From positions 1 to 64,000 of the forward strand of contig CAJXPX010000012.1 of the NCBI GenBank assembly GCA_913058335.1: a stretch of 64,000 bases of DNA. The letters are read 5' to 3'. The DNA comes from an uncultured Hyphomonadaceae bacterium. GTDB taxonomy: Bacteria; Pseudomonadota; Alphaproteobacteria; Caulobacterales; Maricaulaceae. Positions 6,813-15,800 of this stretch are shown piece by piece (the stretch's first letter is position 1; each line of letters opens with the position of its first letter). The translations under genes were made by a program, and so were the position numbers. Under the pieces are notes generated by a model. That model ran no database searches and was not told the DNA's origin. It saw only the letters and a list, made by a program, of their open reading frames with translations.

Positions 6813-9800
6813 ATGAAGTGTCTTGATGGAACGATTTATTTGAGTGCAACTGACCTGGTTGGACATCTAAACTGCAATCGCCTGACTGAATTAAATGTTC
6901 AGGTTGCAACCGGTCAAATGGATAAACCAGATAATTTCGATCCTTTATTAGAAATTCTTCGAGAGCGGGGTCATCGGCATGAACAGGCATACTTCGAACA
7001 TTTAAAATCCTCTGGGTGTGACATTGTTGTTATTGAAGGTGTTGACATTGATGCGGCCAGCCTTGAAGCGACGATAGAAGCAATGCAAGAAGGTAGAGAA
7101 ATCATTGCTCAAGCCGCGCTTTTGAATGATCGCTGGCGTGGACGCGCAGATTTTTTACGAAGAATTCAAGTGCCCAGTATTTTGGGTTCGTATTCTTATG
7201 AAATTATCGATACCAAGCTTGCTAGAGAGACTAAGGGCGGCACAGTGTTGCAACTTTGTCTCTATGCTGAAATGTTAGGGTCAATCCAAGGTATAGTGCC
7301 TGAATATGTTTATGTTATAGCTCCTTGGTCAGACTTTGCCGATCAAAAATACCGTGTCGATGATTATTATGCGTACTATAGAACGGTAAAATTAGCGGCT
7401 GAGAACAACGCTATTGCCGACATAGAAGTGTCAACTTATCCTGACCCTAAGCCACATTGTGATATCTGCAGCTGGCAGTCACATTGTGAGGCACGTAGAA
7501 GGGATGACGATCATCTTTGCCTTGTAGCGAATATTTCCAAAAACCAAATTTCAGAGTTGCAAAATAACGGATATGATACTCTTCAGAAGCTGGGAGAGAT
7601 TGATGGAGATGTCCCATTCGTTCCGTTAAAGGGCTCCATTCAGGCGCTGGAGAGAACCAAAGGTCAGGCGAAGATCCAACTCTTGGGACGAACTACAGGC
7701 ACAGCTCAATTTGAATTGTTAGATATCATTCCTGAGTTTGGTCTGGCAGCTTTGCCTGAACCGTCACTAGGAGATATATTTTTCGACATCGAAAGCGATC
7801 AATTCGTTGGCGAAAACGGTCTCGAGTATTTGTTTGGTTACTGTTTCCATGATGAAGATGGAGGACTTCAATACGTGGCTGATTGGGCATTCGATATGGC
7901 CAAAGAAAAAGCCATGTTTGAGCGGTTTATTGCGTTTGTTAGTCAACGTCGATCCGAGTTCCCTGACATGCACATATATCATTTCGGAGCTTACGAACAA
8001 AGTGCACTAAAACGCTTGATGGGCCGTTACGCAAGCTGTGAAAATGAAGTGGATAATCTATTGCGCGGGCGAGTGATGATTGATCTCTTAAGCGTGGTTC
8101 GAAATGGTATAAGGGCAAGCGTGGAGAGTTATTCACTCAAAAAACTTGAACCGTTTTACGAATTTGAGCGTGAAGTGAAGCTCAGGGACGCTAATATTGC
8201 TCTAACCAAACTGTCCTCCGGACTCGAGTTGGATGATGTTCAATCAATTGATGAGCCTACGAAGCTAGTCGTTCAAGGCTATAATAGTGACGATTGTGTT
8301 TCCACTTTGGAATTAAGAGATTGGCTAGAGGCCGTACGCGAAGAACAAGTAACAACTGGAGAGGACATACCTCGTCCAGCGCCTGGCCAAGACGGACCGA
8401 GTGAAGAAATCAGTGAACAACAGGCACGTGTCCAAGCTCTTATTGCTCAACTAATACTAAATCTACCTATCGATCCTAGTGAACGCACAGCTGAACAACA
8501 AGCAATTTGGATTCTGGCACATATAATTGATTGGCATCGACGTGAATTGAAGGCTGTTTATTGGGAAGGGTTTCGGTTGCAAGATCTAAGCGCGGTTGAA
8601 ATGGCCAACGAAAAAACCGCCATTTCTGGATTGACTCATATGGAGGTAGTCGGTCAGACGCCAACGGGAATTCCTGTAGATCGGTATCTGTTCGAACCTC
8701 AGGACTCTGATATTCGAGGCGGTGAAAGAGTCTTTGCGACTGGTGGCGAGGCCTTAGGAAGCATTGTAAATATTTCTTTTGAAGAGAATACTGTAGATAT
8801 AAAAAAGACCAAGAAGACTGCCTTGCTTCATCCAGATGCGTTTTACGCTCATACTGTTATTAAACCGAAAGACCAGGCTGCCGCTCTTTTTCGACTTGGA
8901 CAGTATGTTGCGGAAAATGGAATTCTAGGTGATGGCGAGTACCGAGCAGCAAGAGATTTGCTTTTGAAAATCCCGCTGAATACCGGTGATGAAGCATTCC
9001 AAAACTCTGACGAAAATACGCTGGAAGCTGGTTTGCGACTAACTCATCTTATGAATGGTGGCATACTACCAATTCAAGGACCTCCAGGGACGGGGAAATC
9101 TTATACAGGCGCGCGAATGATATGTGAGTTGGTAAAGGCTGGAAAAAGTGTCGGAATTACAGCGAACAGTCATAAGGTGATACGCAACCTGTTAGACGAG
9201 GTTATTGATGCTGCTCCGACTATGGGAGTTGATATTAATTGTGCTCAAAAGCCCGAGACAGGAAATAAAGAAGAGGACGGCACTTCACTGCAGTTTATCC
9301 GCGACAATGAAAAATTGATAGCTTCTGTTAATAACGGTGATGCTCAAGTTGCTGCAGCAACCCCGTTTTTTTGGGCACGAAAAGATGTTGAGGCATTGGT
9401 AGACGTGTTATTCGTTGATGAAGCTGGCCAAATGTCATTGGCAAACGCACTTGCAATCTCTGGCTCTGCCGAAACTATTGTACTTTTGGGGGATCCACAG
9501 CAACTAGAGCAACCTATCAAAGGGTCCCACCCGGACGGAACCGAAGTATCAGCTCTTGACCATCTGATTGGAACTGAGCAAACAATATCAGTTTCTCAAG
9601 GCTTATTTTTGGAAACTTCATACCGCATGGCTCCGGAAATCCGCGCTTTGGACTCTGAGCTATTCTATAATGGTAAATTGGAATCTGTAGCAGGGTGTGA
9701 GCTGCATGAAATCCGTGCGGATGGGATTATTACAGGTTCGGGGCTCAGGTATCTTCCAGTCCCTCATATAGGTAATACGAGCTCTTCAGTTGAGGAAGCG

Positions 9801-10226
9801 GAAACAGTCGCGCATTTGGTTGCTAAAATACTCGGAAGCAATCCTGGCTGGGTCGACCGAAAAGGCGTCGAACGTATCATAGAGCTAAAAGATATTTTGA
9901 TTATTGCTCCTTATAATGCTCAGGTTTTTGAGATTAAAAAACTAATACCCGATGCTAAGGTTGGAACCGTCGACAAATTTCAAGGGCAAGAAGCACCAAT
10001 AGCAATCTACTCAATGGCAACATCTTCTCATTCAGATGCGCCAAGAGGTATGGAATTTTTATATAGCGCCAATAGATTTAATGTCGCGATTTCTAGAGCG
10101 AAATGCGTATCGGTTCTAGTTGCATCTCCTAATGTCTTTGAAGCTGAATGCAGAACGCCACGACAGATGCAATTAGCAAATGCATTTTGTAGGTTTCTTG
10201 AAGTTTCTGAGTTGATTAACCTTTAG
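6813..10226 (+). CDS. TM0106-family RecB-like nuclease / RNase H-like / SF1 helicase fusion
   Basis: A 1137-residue multi-domain enzyme. Residues 1-230 are a PD-(D/E)XK nuclease of the TM0106/Cas4-like type: C21 with C216, C219 and C225 form a likely 4Fe-4S site, and RAD113 with D133-x-K135 are the catalytic residues. From about 320 an RNase H-like segment begins (DIFFDIESD). The last 400 residues are a UPF1/DNA2-type SF1 helicase: GPPGTGKS near 757, FVDEAGQM near 867, ETSYRM, VDKFQGQE and NVAISRAK. Such proteins likely unwind and cut DNA or RNA ends. It lies about 200 bases after the micro-gene operon and may belong to it or be an independent defence gene. Confidence 0.9.
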   Translation: MKCLDGTIYLSATDLVGHLNCNRLTELNVQVATGQMDKPDNFDPLLEILRERGHRHEQAYFEHLKSSGCDIVVIEGVDIDAASLEATIEAMQEGREIIAQAALLNDRWRGRADFLRRIQVPSILGSYSYEIIDTKLARETKGGTVLQLCLYAEMLGSIQGIVPEYVYVIAPWSDFADQKYRVDDYYAYYRTVKLAAENNAIADIEVSTYPDPKPHCDICSWQSHCEARRRDDDHLCLVANISKNQISELQNNGYDTLQKLGEIDGDVPFVPLKGSIQALERTKGQAKIQLLGRTTGTAQFELLDIIPEFGLAALPEPSLGDIFFDIESDQFVGENGLEYLFGYCFHDEDGGLQYVADWAFDMAKEKAMFERFIAFVSQRRSEFPDMHIYHFGAYEQSALKRLMGRYASCENEVDNLLRGRVMIDLLSVVRNGIRASVESYSLKKLEPFYEFEREVKLRDANIALTKLSSGLELDDVQSIDEPTKLVVQGYNSDDCVSTLELRDWLEAVREEQVTTGEDIPRPAPGQDGPSEEISEQQARVQALIAQLILNLPIDPSERTAEQQAIWILAHIIDWHRRELKAVYWEGFRLQDLSAVEMANEKTAISGLTHMEVVGQTPTGIPVDRYLFEPQDSDIRGGERVFATGGEALGSIVNISFEENTVDIKKTKKTALLHPDAFYAHTVIKPKDQAAALFRLGQYVAENGILGDGEYRAARDLLLKIPLNTGDEAFQNSDENTLEAGLRLTHLMNGGILPIQGPPGTGKSYTGARMICELVKAGKSVGITANSHKVIRNLLDEVIDAAPTMGVDINCAQKPETGNKEEDGTSLQFIRDNEKLIASVNNGDAQVAAATPFFWARKDVEALVDVLFVDEAGQMSLANALAISGSAETIVLLGDPQQLEQPIKGSHPDGTEVSALDHLIGTEQTISVSQGLFLETSYRMAPEIRALDSELFYNGKLESVAGCELHEIRADGIITGSGLRYLPVPHIGNTSSSVEEAETVAHLVAKILGSNPGWVDRKGVERIIELKDILIIAPYNAQVFEIKKLIPDAKVGTVDKFQGQEAPIAIYSMATSSHSDAPRGMEFLYSANRFNVAISRAKCVSVLVASPNVFEAECRTPRQMQLANAFCRFLEVSELINL

Positions 10227-10371
10227 TTTCTAAAGTCCGGTATGGGGATGTTCGTGACTTCGCTTAAGGGGGCAAAGAGGACATTAAAAACATACACCCG
10301 ATTTAGAAGAGTGTATGATGAGGCTGGCGATATATTGCCTCAATGATCACTTTGTAAGACGATCAAATGCT

Positions 10372-10767
10372 TCATACAAAGCCATTCCAATTGCCATTGC
10401 GATTAGAAATACAATGGCCGGTCCACCCCCCAATCAAAAGTGAAGAGATTGCGGGTCCGGGGCAGAGGCCCACCAGCCCCCATCCAATTCCGAATATAAT
10501 AGCCCCTATCGCAAGCCGTTTATCTAGTGGGCGATTCTCTGGGACATGGAATTCATCATCTGCAATAGGCGCATCCTGTTTCCAGACCAAACGATATCCG
10601 ATAGCTGTGACGAAGACTGCGCCGCCCATGACGAAAGCAAGGGAGGGGTCCCAGTCTCCAAATAAATCCAAAAAGGCAATCACTTTAGCCGGATTGACCA
10701 TTTGCGATATAACGAGTCCCAGCCCAAATATCAGACCGGCAATCAGAGCTGAAAGGTTGCGGGCCAT
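10372..10767 (-). CDS. DUF6691 sulfur-transport half-protein, frameshifted C-terminus
   Basis: Small membrane protein of the YeeE/YedE-associated DUF6691 family, thought to work with the adjacent YeeE-type protein in moving thiosulfate or other reduced sulfur. Start MARNLSALIAG at 10767 overlaps nothing and sits two bases after the YeeE stop. Motifs MVNPAKV, FGDWDPSLAF and GLCPGPAISSLL are intact. After LLIGG the literal reading gives a non-family tail. Dropping one C from the run at 10426-10431 restores GGGPAIVFLIAMAIG and extends the gene to a TGA at 10347, giving 139 residues, the usual length. So this is either a recent frameshift or a sequencing error. Confidence 0.85.
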   Translation of the reverse strand: MARNLSALIAGLIFGLGLVISQMVNPAKVIAFLDLFGDWDPSLAFVMGGAVFVTAIGYRLVWKQDAPIADDEFHVPENRPLDKRLAIGAIIFGIGWGLVGLCPGPAISSLLIGGWTGHCISNRNGNWNGFV

Positions 10768-10769
10768 TA

Positions 10770-11195
10770 TCAAGAGCCTATTATTTTTGTAAGAACAGCG
10801 ACAGTGAATATGCCTGCGCCCATAAATAGAACCACCGAGACAAGTGATCTGGGGGATAGGCGTGAGACACCACATACGCCATGTCCGCTTGTACAGCCCG
10901 AACCCAGCCGAGTTCCAAAACCCACAAAAAGACCGCCAAGGATAATAGGAGGGTAAGCGTTTATGATAATAAACTCAGGAGAACGACCGCTTATTGCGAT
11001 ATAAGCCAGAGGCGATAAGCCAAGACCAATTACAAATAAAAGACGCCAAAGCCAATCCGATTTGTCGGTGAAAAAAATGCCAGAAAAAATCCCACTTATA
11101 CCGGCAATACGGCCATTGAAAGCCATTAGAATAACCGCTGCCACGCCGATCAAGCCGCCGCCTATTGTTGCGGAAACGGGTGTAAAGTTTTCCAT
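10770..11195 (-). CDS. YeeE/YedE family sulfur transporter subunit
   Basis: A 141-residue polytopic membrane protein of the YeeE/YedE (DUF395) family, half the size of E. coli YeeE (TsuA), a thiosulfate transporter. The family signature GSGCTSGHGVCG with its cysteines is present near residues 97-108, followed by SRLSPRSLVSV. About four membrane helices are predicted by eye. It is followed two bases later by the DUF6691 gene, the usual partner, and preceded by the persulfide dioxygenase gene 62 bases upstream, all on the minus strand. The three form a sulfide/thiosulfate handling operon. Confidence 0.9.
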   Translation of the reverse strand: MENFTPVSATIGGGLIGVAAVILMAFNGRIAGISGIFSGIFFTDKSDWLWRLLFVIGLGLSPLAYIAISGRSPEFIIINAYPPIILGGLFVGFGTRLGSGCTSGHGVCGVSRLSPRSLVSVVLFMGAGIFTVAVLTKIIGS

Positions 11196-11257
11196 GGATG
11201 GCCTTTTTATTTACTGGAGAGCAGATGATAGCATGGGCTCTCATGGAGTCATTGGTT

Positions 11258-12616
11258 TTATGACTTGCCTTTCGCGGCTTGCCAAGCGCCCATTGAGCCC
11301 AAGAATACATCGACCCTATCAAAATTATTGGCTTTTAAAATCGAGGCTGCAATTGTGGCGCGGGCGCCGCTGCCGCACATGACTGTGTAAGATTTTTTGG
11401 AATTCAAATCTTTTAGACCGTCCTTTATATGCCCAATATATTTATGAATGGCACCGTCAATGTGACCCTTGTCAAATTCATTCTTGGAGCGCACATCCAG
11501 TAAATCCCAATCTTTCTTGTTTGCGTTTAATCGTTTACGAACTGTGGCCGCATCAACGAATTCCAAATGTTCTAGCTTCGCACCTGTCGTGGATAAACCG
11601 ACGACGCCGTCCAACCGACCTTGCACATTGTCAAAGCCCATCCGAGCAAGATGGCGCGCAACATCTTCTGCTTGATTGGCATTGTCGCATATCAAGAACA
11701 TCGAATCTGATTCTGTCAGAAGATATCCTGCGAAAGCGGATATCATGTCGTGTGGAAGTGATAGCGAGTTCGGGATGTGGGCACTGCCAAATGACGTGAT
11801 TGAACGGACGTCCAGCACAAAATCAACATCTTTAGAGTTAAACTTTGCAGGTGGGATACGTGGAGGTATGAGAACTGCGTTTATGGCTGAACCTCCGACG
11901 AGATTCAGATGTTCCATAAGAGAAAAATACTGAGGGATATAATGGTTTTCCGCGACTTTCTTTTTAATAAACTTTTCGCGGGTAGATATCTTGAGCATGT
12001 CATTGTTCTTGAGTTCATGGCCGATAGTTGAAAATTCCCGCTCAGCCATATTATCTCCGCAAACCGATCCTGCCCCATGCGCAGGGTATACAATCGTTTG
12101 GGCGCCAAGTTTTATGAGTTTTTGCAAACTGTCATACAAAAGTCCGGCAACTTTTTCTGCTTCGTCGGGATAAAAATCTGTGCGTCCGACATCGCCAACA
12201 AATAAAGCGTCTCCCGTGAAAACACCAACGGCTCCGTTATGAAAATTTTCGTCAAATACGGCAATTGAGATGCTATCATATGTATGGCCCGGTGTTTCCA
12301 AAATGCGCAGGCTCATATTACCTAGCTTGAATTCATTGCCATCTTTTATCGTTTTGGCGTATTCGACATCGCCATCGGGATTGGGCCCATGATAAACTTT
12401 TGCGCCAGTTTGCTTTGCAAGGATTGGGGCTCCTGAAACCAAATCCTCATTCCGATGGGTTTCAATAATGTGGGTGATTTTTGCGCCTTTTAGGCGTGCC
12501 TTCTCAATGTATATTGAGCAGTCCCGTCGGGGGTCAATCACGCAAGCCTCAGCGCCATCTCCTACTAAGTAAGATAAGTGAGCTAAACCATCAGATTTTA
12601 TCTTTTCAATAAACAT
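11258..12616 (-). CDS. Persulfide dioxygenase-like MBL protein with two rhodanese domains
   Basis: A 452-residue fusion: metallo-beta-lactamase fold (1-235) of the ETHE1/CstB type, then two rhodanese domains (about 255-345 and 355-452). It should oxidise glutathione or thiol persulfides to sulfite and exchange sulfane sulfur. The usual HxHxDH motif is changed to H54-R-N56-E-D58-L, but the three residues that hold iron in ETHE1-type enzymes are matched by H54, H111 (TPGHT) and D136 (FTGDALFVGD). The rhodanese loops retain cysteines (ICDNANQA, MCGSGARA). It heads the minus-strand sulfur operon, 203 bases downstream of merR. Confidence 0.88.
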   Translation of the reverse strand: MFIEKIKSDGLAHLSYLVGDGAEACVIDPRRDCSIYIEKARLKGAKITHIIETHRNEDLVSGAPILAKQTGAKVYHGPNPDGDVEYAKTIKDGNEFKLGNMSLRILETPGHTYDSISIAVFDENFHNGAVGVFTGDALFVGDVGRTDFYPDEAEKVAGLLYDSLQKLIKLGAQTIVYPAHGAGSVCGDNMAEREFSTIGHELKNNDMLKISTREKFIKKKVAENHYIPQYFSLMEHLNLVGGSAINAVLIPPRIPPAKFNSKDVDFVLDVRSITSFGSAHIPNSLSLPHDMISAFAGYLLTESDSMFLICDNANQAEDVARHLARMGFDNVQGRLDGVVGLSTTGAKLEHLEFVDAATVRKRLNANKKDWDLLDVRSKNEFDKGHIDGAIHKYIGHIKDGLKDLNSKKSYTVMCGSGARATIAASILKANNFDRVDVFLGSMGAWQAAKGKS

Positions 12617-12818
12617 GAACCCACCCGTACCAATCTAGTGTTGGCAAAAGAGAACGAATTCTCAAGTATTTAGTTCCCCGCTTTTACTTCATATATATTT
12701 GGGTGGGAGCTTAGTTAGACCAAAGGTCCCCTTTGGGAATTTCTACCGATGCTGCGCTTTGAGGAAGTCATATTCATCGAGTGGCTTTCTACGAGCATAA
12801 AAATAACAATTTTGACAT

Positions 12819-13214
12819 TCATAGTTTATTACTGACCAATGCCTCGATAATTGGACATTCTGGCGCATCTCCCTTTTCACACTCATTCGAGATTGCGAGT
12901 AAGGAATCTTCTAGTAATTTGAGATCTGATATTTTCTGCGAAATTGATTTCAGGTGATTGATTGTCAAGGCGTGAATGTCGCCACATGTGTAGTCATTAG
13001 AGTCGACCATTGACAATAAATTGCGAATTTCTTCTATCGAGAACCCCAATTCACGAGTGCGTAGAATAAACCTCAATCGAGACTGATCGTCTTTTGAATA
13101 AACTCTATGTCCGGCCGGAGTTCTGCCCGGCGCATGTAATATCCCGATTTTTTCATAGTACCGAATAGTTTCAATATTACATCCTGATAATTTAGCTAAC
13201 TCACCTCGTTTCAT
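12819..13214 (-). CDS. merR: Mercury-responsive MerR regulator
   Basis: A 131-residue MerR-family protein with N-terminal winged helix (GELAKLSGCNIETIRYYEKIG) and dimer helix. The three cysteines used by Tn501/Tn21 MerR to bind Hg(II) are matched by C77 (YTCGD), C112 (NECEKG) and C120 (ECPII), which separates it from ZntR or CueR relatives. It is divergent from merTPFA across a 121-base gap containing a long-spacer promoter with a dyad, the classic MerR arrangement. It should repress without mercury and activate with it by untwisting that promoter. A solitary merR distant from the operon's end is normal. Confidence 0.92.
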   Translation of the reverse strand: MKRGELAKLSGCNIETIRYYEKIGILHAPGRTPAGHRVYSKDDQSRLRFILRTRELGFSIEEIRNLLSMVDSNDYTCGDIHALTINHLKSISQKISDLKLLEDSLLAISNECEKGDAPECPIIEALVSNKL

Positions 13215-13255
13215 CGCATCTCTCTTTTTTGTGAACGCGTAACTGATTTAATCGC

Positions 13256-13286
13256 TTGAACCTGTAGTTAGTACAGGGCGTACAAA
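13256..13286 (+). promoter_or_regulatory. MerR-type mer promoter and operator
   Basis: TTGAAC (13256-13261) and TACAAA (13281-13286) are separated by 19 bases, the over-long spacer typical of MerR-activated promoters. The spacer carries the dyad CCTGTA-N5-TACAGG (13261-13277), with perfect 6-base arms, as expected for the MerR operator. It lies between divergent merR and merT. Confidence 0.75.
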
Positions 13287-13335
13287 GCTCAAAGCAGAAT
13301 ATTGAAGTGCATTACGCTAGATTTAAAGGTTGCCG

Positions 13336-13722
13336 ATGAACCGTACCAAGCAATTTCTCTCAGAACCGCAACGGTCTATCCGGAGACGCCGGCTGTTTGC
13401 CACAGGTGGCGTCGTGGGCGCACTACTCGCCTCGTCCTGCTGTATCGTGCCGCTCATTCTTATCAGCATGGGGGTTTCAGGGGCGTGGATTGGTAACTTC
13501 ACCGTGCTGGAACCGTACAAACCTATCTTTGTTGGAATCGCGGTTTTGTTTATTGGAGCGGGGTTTTGGCACGTCTATTTCAAGAAAATTGATACCTGTG
13601 AAGACGGAAGTTATTGCGCGAAACCGCAATCCTCCCGCCTTACCAAACTTGCATTATGGCTGGCGACCTTCGCCGTAATATTAGCTCTGACTATCGATTA
13701 TTGGGCCCCCTTATTTTACTAG
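13336..13722 (+). CDS. merT: Mercuric ion transporter MerT
   Basis: Inner-membrane protein of 128 residues that passes Hg(II) from MerP to MerA. Three hydrophobic helices are visible (about 25-47, 62-82, 106-124). The first carries the vicinal pair C35-C36 (ASSCCIVP) and the loop after the second carries C88 and C94 (DTCEDGSYC), both pairs diagnostic of MerT. I chose the ATG at 13336 (AAAGG upstream) over a TTG two codons earlier. First gene of merT-merP-merF-merA. Confidence 0.93.
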   Translation: MNRTKQFLSEPQRSIRRRRLFATGGVVGALLASSCCIVPLILISMGVSGAWIGNFTVLEPYKPIFVGIAVLFIGAGFWHVYFKKIDTCEDGSYCAKPQSSRLTKLALWLATFAVILALTIDYWAPLFY

Positions 13723-13734
13723 AAAGGTAGTATA

Positions 13735-14067
13735 ATGACTAAAACTCTTTTGAATTTAACGAGCATCGCCGTCTTGGCGACAGGTGCCATCGCAGTTGGT
13801 AGCAATACACTCATGACCGCGAACGCTCAAACTCAAGTGGTGGCGACAGAGGCCAGTTCATCTTTTGCAATTGATAAAATGACCTGTGCCACATGTCCAA
13901 TCTCGGTCAAGAAAGCCATGAAACGCGTTGACGGTGTTAAATCAGTGGAAGTCGATTATAAAACCAAAATCGCAACCGTTGTTTATGACCCGTCAAAAAC
14001 GACGCCCACGGAAATAGCGGCAGCCTCCACTGACGTTGGGTATCCGGCAAATGAAGTGACGAGCTAG
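13735..14067 (+). CDS. merP: Periplasmic mercury-binding protein MerP
   Basis: A 110-residue secreted HMA-domain protein. The N-terminal 31 residues form a signal peptide ending in TANAQ, and the binding motif DKMTCATCPISV places the metal cysteines at C51 and C54. MerP scavenges Hg(II) in the periplasm and hands it to MerT or MerF. It starts 12 bases after merT with AAAGG as ribosome site. The mature part keeps the ferredoxin-like HMA pattern through GVKSVEVDYKTKIATVVYD. Confidence 0.93.
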   Translation: MTKTLLNLTSIAVLATGAIAVGSNTLMTANAQTQVVATEASSSFAIDKMTCATCPISVKKAMKRVDGVKSVEVDYKTKIATVVYDPSKTTPTEIAAASTDVGYPANEVTS

Positions 14068-14070
14068 AGC

Positions 14071-14280
14071 ATGAAAACTCGCTCCTTGCTGGGTGTCGGC
14101 CTTATCGGGACGATTGTCGCCGCTCTGTGCTGTTTTACACCCGTCCTTGTCGTGCTCTTCGGCATTGTCGGCTTATCAGCGCTAACTGGCTATATAGATT
14201 ACGTCCTTTTACCGGCCCTTGCCCTCTTCGTCCTTTTGACGATTTACGCCCTATGGCGACGTCAAAAGAACTCGAATTAA
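14071..14280 (+). CDS. merF: Mercury transport protein MerF
   Basis: A 69-residue protein with two membrane helices (about 8-33 and 42-62). The vicinal cysteines C20-C21 in VAALCCFTPV are the conserved mercury pair of the first helix in MerF. It gives a second route for Hg(II) into the cytosol. It lies three bases after merP and 23 bases before merA, so it is part of the mer operon. Confidence 0.88.
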   Translation: MKTRSLLGVGLIGTIVAALCCFTPVLVVLFGIVGLSALTGYIDYVLLPALALFVLLTIYALWRRQKNSN

Positions 14281-14303
14281 TTATATTCTAAAAAGGAAAT
14301 TAC

Positions 14304-15725
14304 ATGTCAGATTGCAGCGCCGTGGGCGAAGAAAATTCGTTTGACCTTATCATTGTCGGGGCCGGTTCCGCAGGGTTCTCTGCTGCCATTACCGCCGCCG
14401 AACTGGGGAAAACTGTGGCTGTTATTGGCGGAGGCACGATTGGCGGCACATGCGTTAATGTCGGGTGCGTCCCGTCAAAAACCATGATCCGTGCGGCGGA
14501 TGTCATGCAGGCGGGTGCGTCGGCAAAAAGATTTAATGGAATCAGCGCAGACGCAAAACTTGTTAGCTGGGCAGATGTTGTGGCTCATAAAAATGAACTC
14601 GTCTGGGAGCTACGTCAGGCCAAATATACCGATTTGCTACCGCAATATGAGACCCTCAAATATATTGAAGGTATGGGAAAACTTGTGAGCGGCGGTGTGG
14701 CCGTTGATGGAAAGCTTTATATATCTAACAAAATCATCATCACTACAGGATCACATTCGCATCTTCCGCTTATTCAAGGCATTCAAAACGTCCCGCATTT
14801 GGATAGCACGAGCGCACTTGACCTGCCTGACCTGCCGAAATCCATGATTGTCATTGGCGCCGGCGTAATTGGTTGTGAGTTAGGACAGATGTTTGCTCGC
14901 ATGGGAACAAAAGTAACGCTACTCTGTCGGTCAAAGGTTCTCCCGGGTGCAGAACCAGAAATTAGCGAGGCGCTTACCGGATACCTAAGAGATGAAGGCA
15001 TTCAAGTGCACTGCGGCTCTGTCTATGAATCCATAAAAGCCGACGGTGAAATCTGCCTGAGTTATCAATACAAGGGTGAAGTCCGGCAGTTACGTGCGGA
15101 GCATATTTTACTGGCAACCGGGCGTAAAGCCAATACGGCTGGTCTCGGACTTAAAGAAATAGGCGTTAAATTGGCCAAAAACGGCGGTATCATTGTCGAT
15201 GATTCCATGCAGAGCAATATCCCTGGAATATATGCAGCGGGCGACGTCACAGGACGAGACGAATATGTCTATATGGCAGCTTATGGGGCCAAGCTCGCAG
15301 CGCAAAACGCCATAAATGGGAATACTAAAACATACAATAATAATACGATGCCTGCCGTCGTTTTTACCGATCCAAATTATGCAACTGTCGGCCTTACGGA
15401 AGCACAAGCGCGGGCAAAGGGAATAGAAGTTAAAACCTCGACGCTTGATCTCAAACATGTCCCACGGGCTTTGGCCGCGCGTGATACGCGCGGCTTAATC
15501 AAACTCATCGCCGACGCGCGTGATGGCAAGTTAATTGGCGCGCATATTCTGGCACCTGAAGGTGCTGATACAATCCAAACCGCTGCGCTTGCAATAAAAA
15601 TAGGTATGACTTTCAATGCACTCGGAGAGATGATTTTCCCCTACCTGACCACCGTAGAGGGGTTGAAGCTAGCGGCGCAGACTTTCGATAAGGATGTCAC
15701 CAAGCTTTCATGCTGTGCGGGTTAA
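14304..15725 (+). CDS. merA: Mercuric reductase MerA
   Basis: FAD/NADPH-dependent reductase of Hg(II) to volatile Hg(0). The 473-residue protein has an N-terminal FAD dinucleotide fold (IIVGAGSAGFSA), redox cysteines C50 and C55 in GGTCVNVGCVPSK, an NADPH fold (VIGAGVIGCELGQ), a second FAD motif (GIYAAGDVTG) and the C-terminal vicinal cysteines C470-C471 in LSCCAG, which identify MerA among its relatives. It lacks the N-terminal HMA domain of Tn501 MerA, as many MerA proteins do. AAGGA precedes the ATG. Terminal enzyme of the mer operon. Confidence 0.95.
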   Translation: MSDCSAVGEENSFDLIIVGAGSAGFSAAITAAELGKTVAVIGGGTIGGTCVNVGCVPSKTMIRAADVMQAGASAKRFNGISADAKLVSWADVVAHKNELVWELRQAKYTDLLPQYETLKYIEGMGKLVSGGVAVDGKLYISNKIIITTGSHSHLPLIQGIQNVPHLDSTSALDLPDLPKSMIVIGAGVIGCELGQMFARMGTKVTLLCRSKVLPGAEPEISEALTGYLRDEGIQVHCGSVYESIKADGEICLSYQYKGEVRQLRAEHILLATGRKANTAGLGLKEIGVKLAKNGGIIVDDSMQSNIPGIYAAGDVTGRDEYVYMAAYGAKLAAQNAINGNTKTYNNNTMPAVVFTDPNYATVGLTEAQARAKGIEVKTSTLDLKHVPRALAARDTRGLIKLIADARDGKLIGAHILAPEGADTIQTAALAIKIGMTFNALGEMIFPYLTTVEGLKLAAQTFDKDVTKLSCCAG

Positions 15726-15800
15726 TTCAATCTCGGACGAATAAAGGACGATCGTTTGTCATGGGCCAAGGACTTAGCGCTATAGAAAAGAGGACGTAAA

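Noticed and set aside
12720-12736. Inverted repeat CCAAAGG/CCTTTGG between merR and the persulfide dioxygenase gene
   Set aside because: No T tract in either direction and no link to a known site; possibly an operator, but unsupported.
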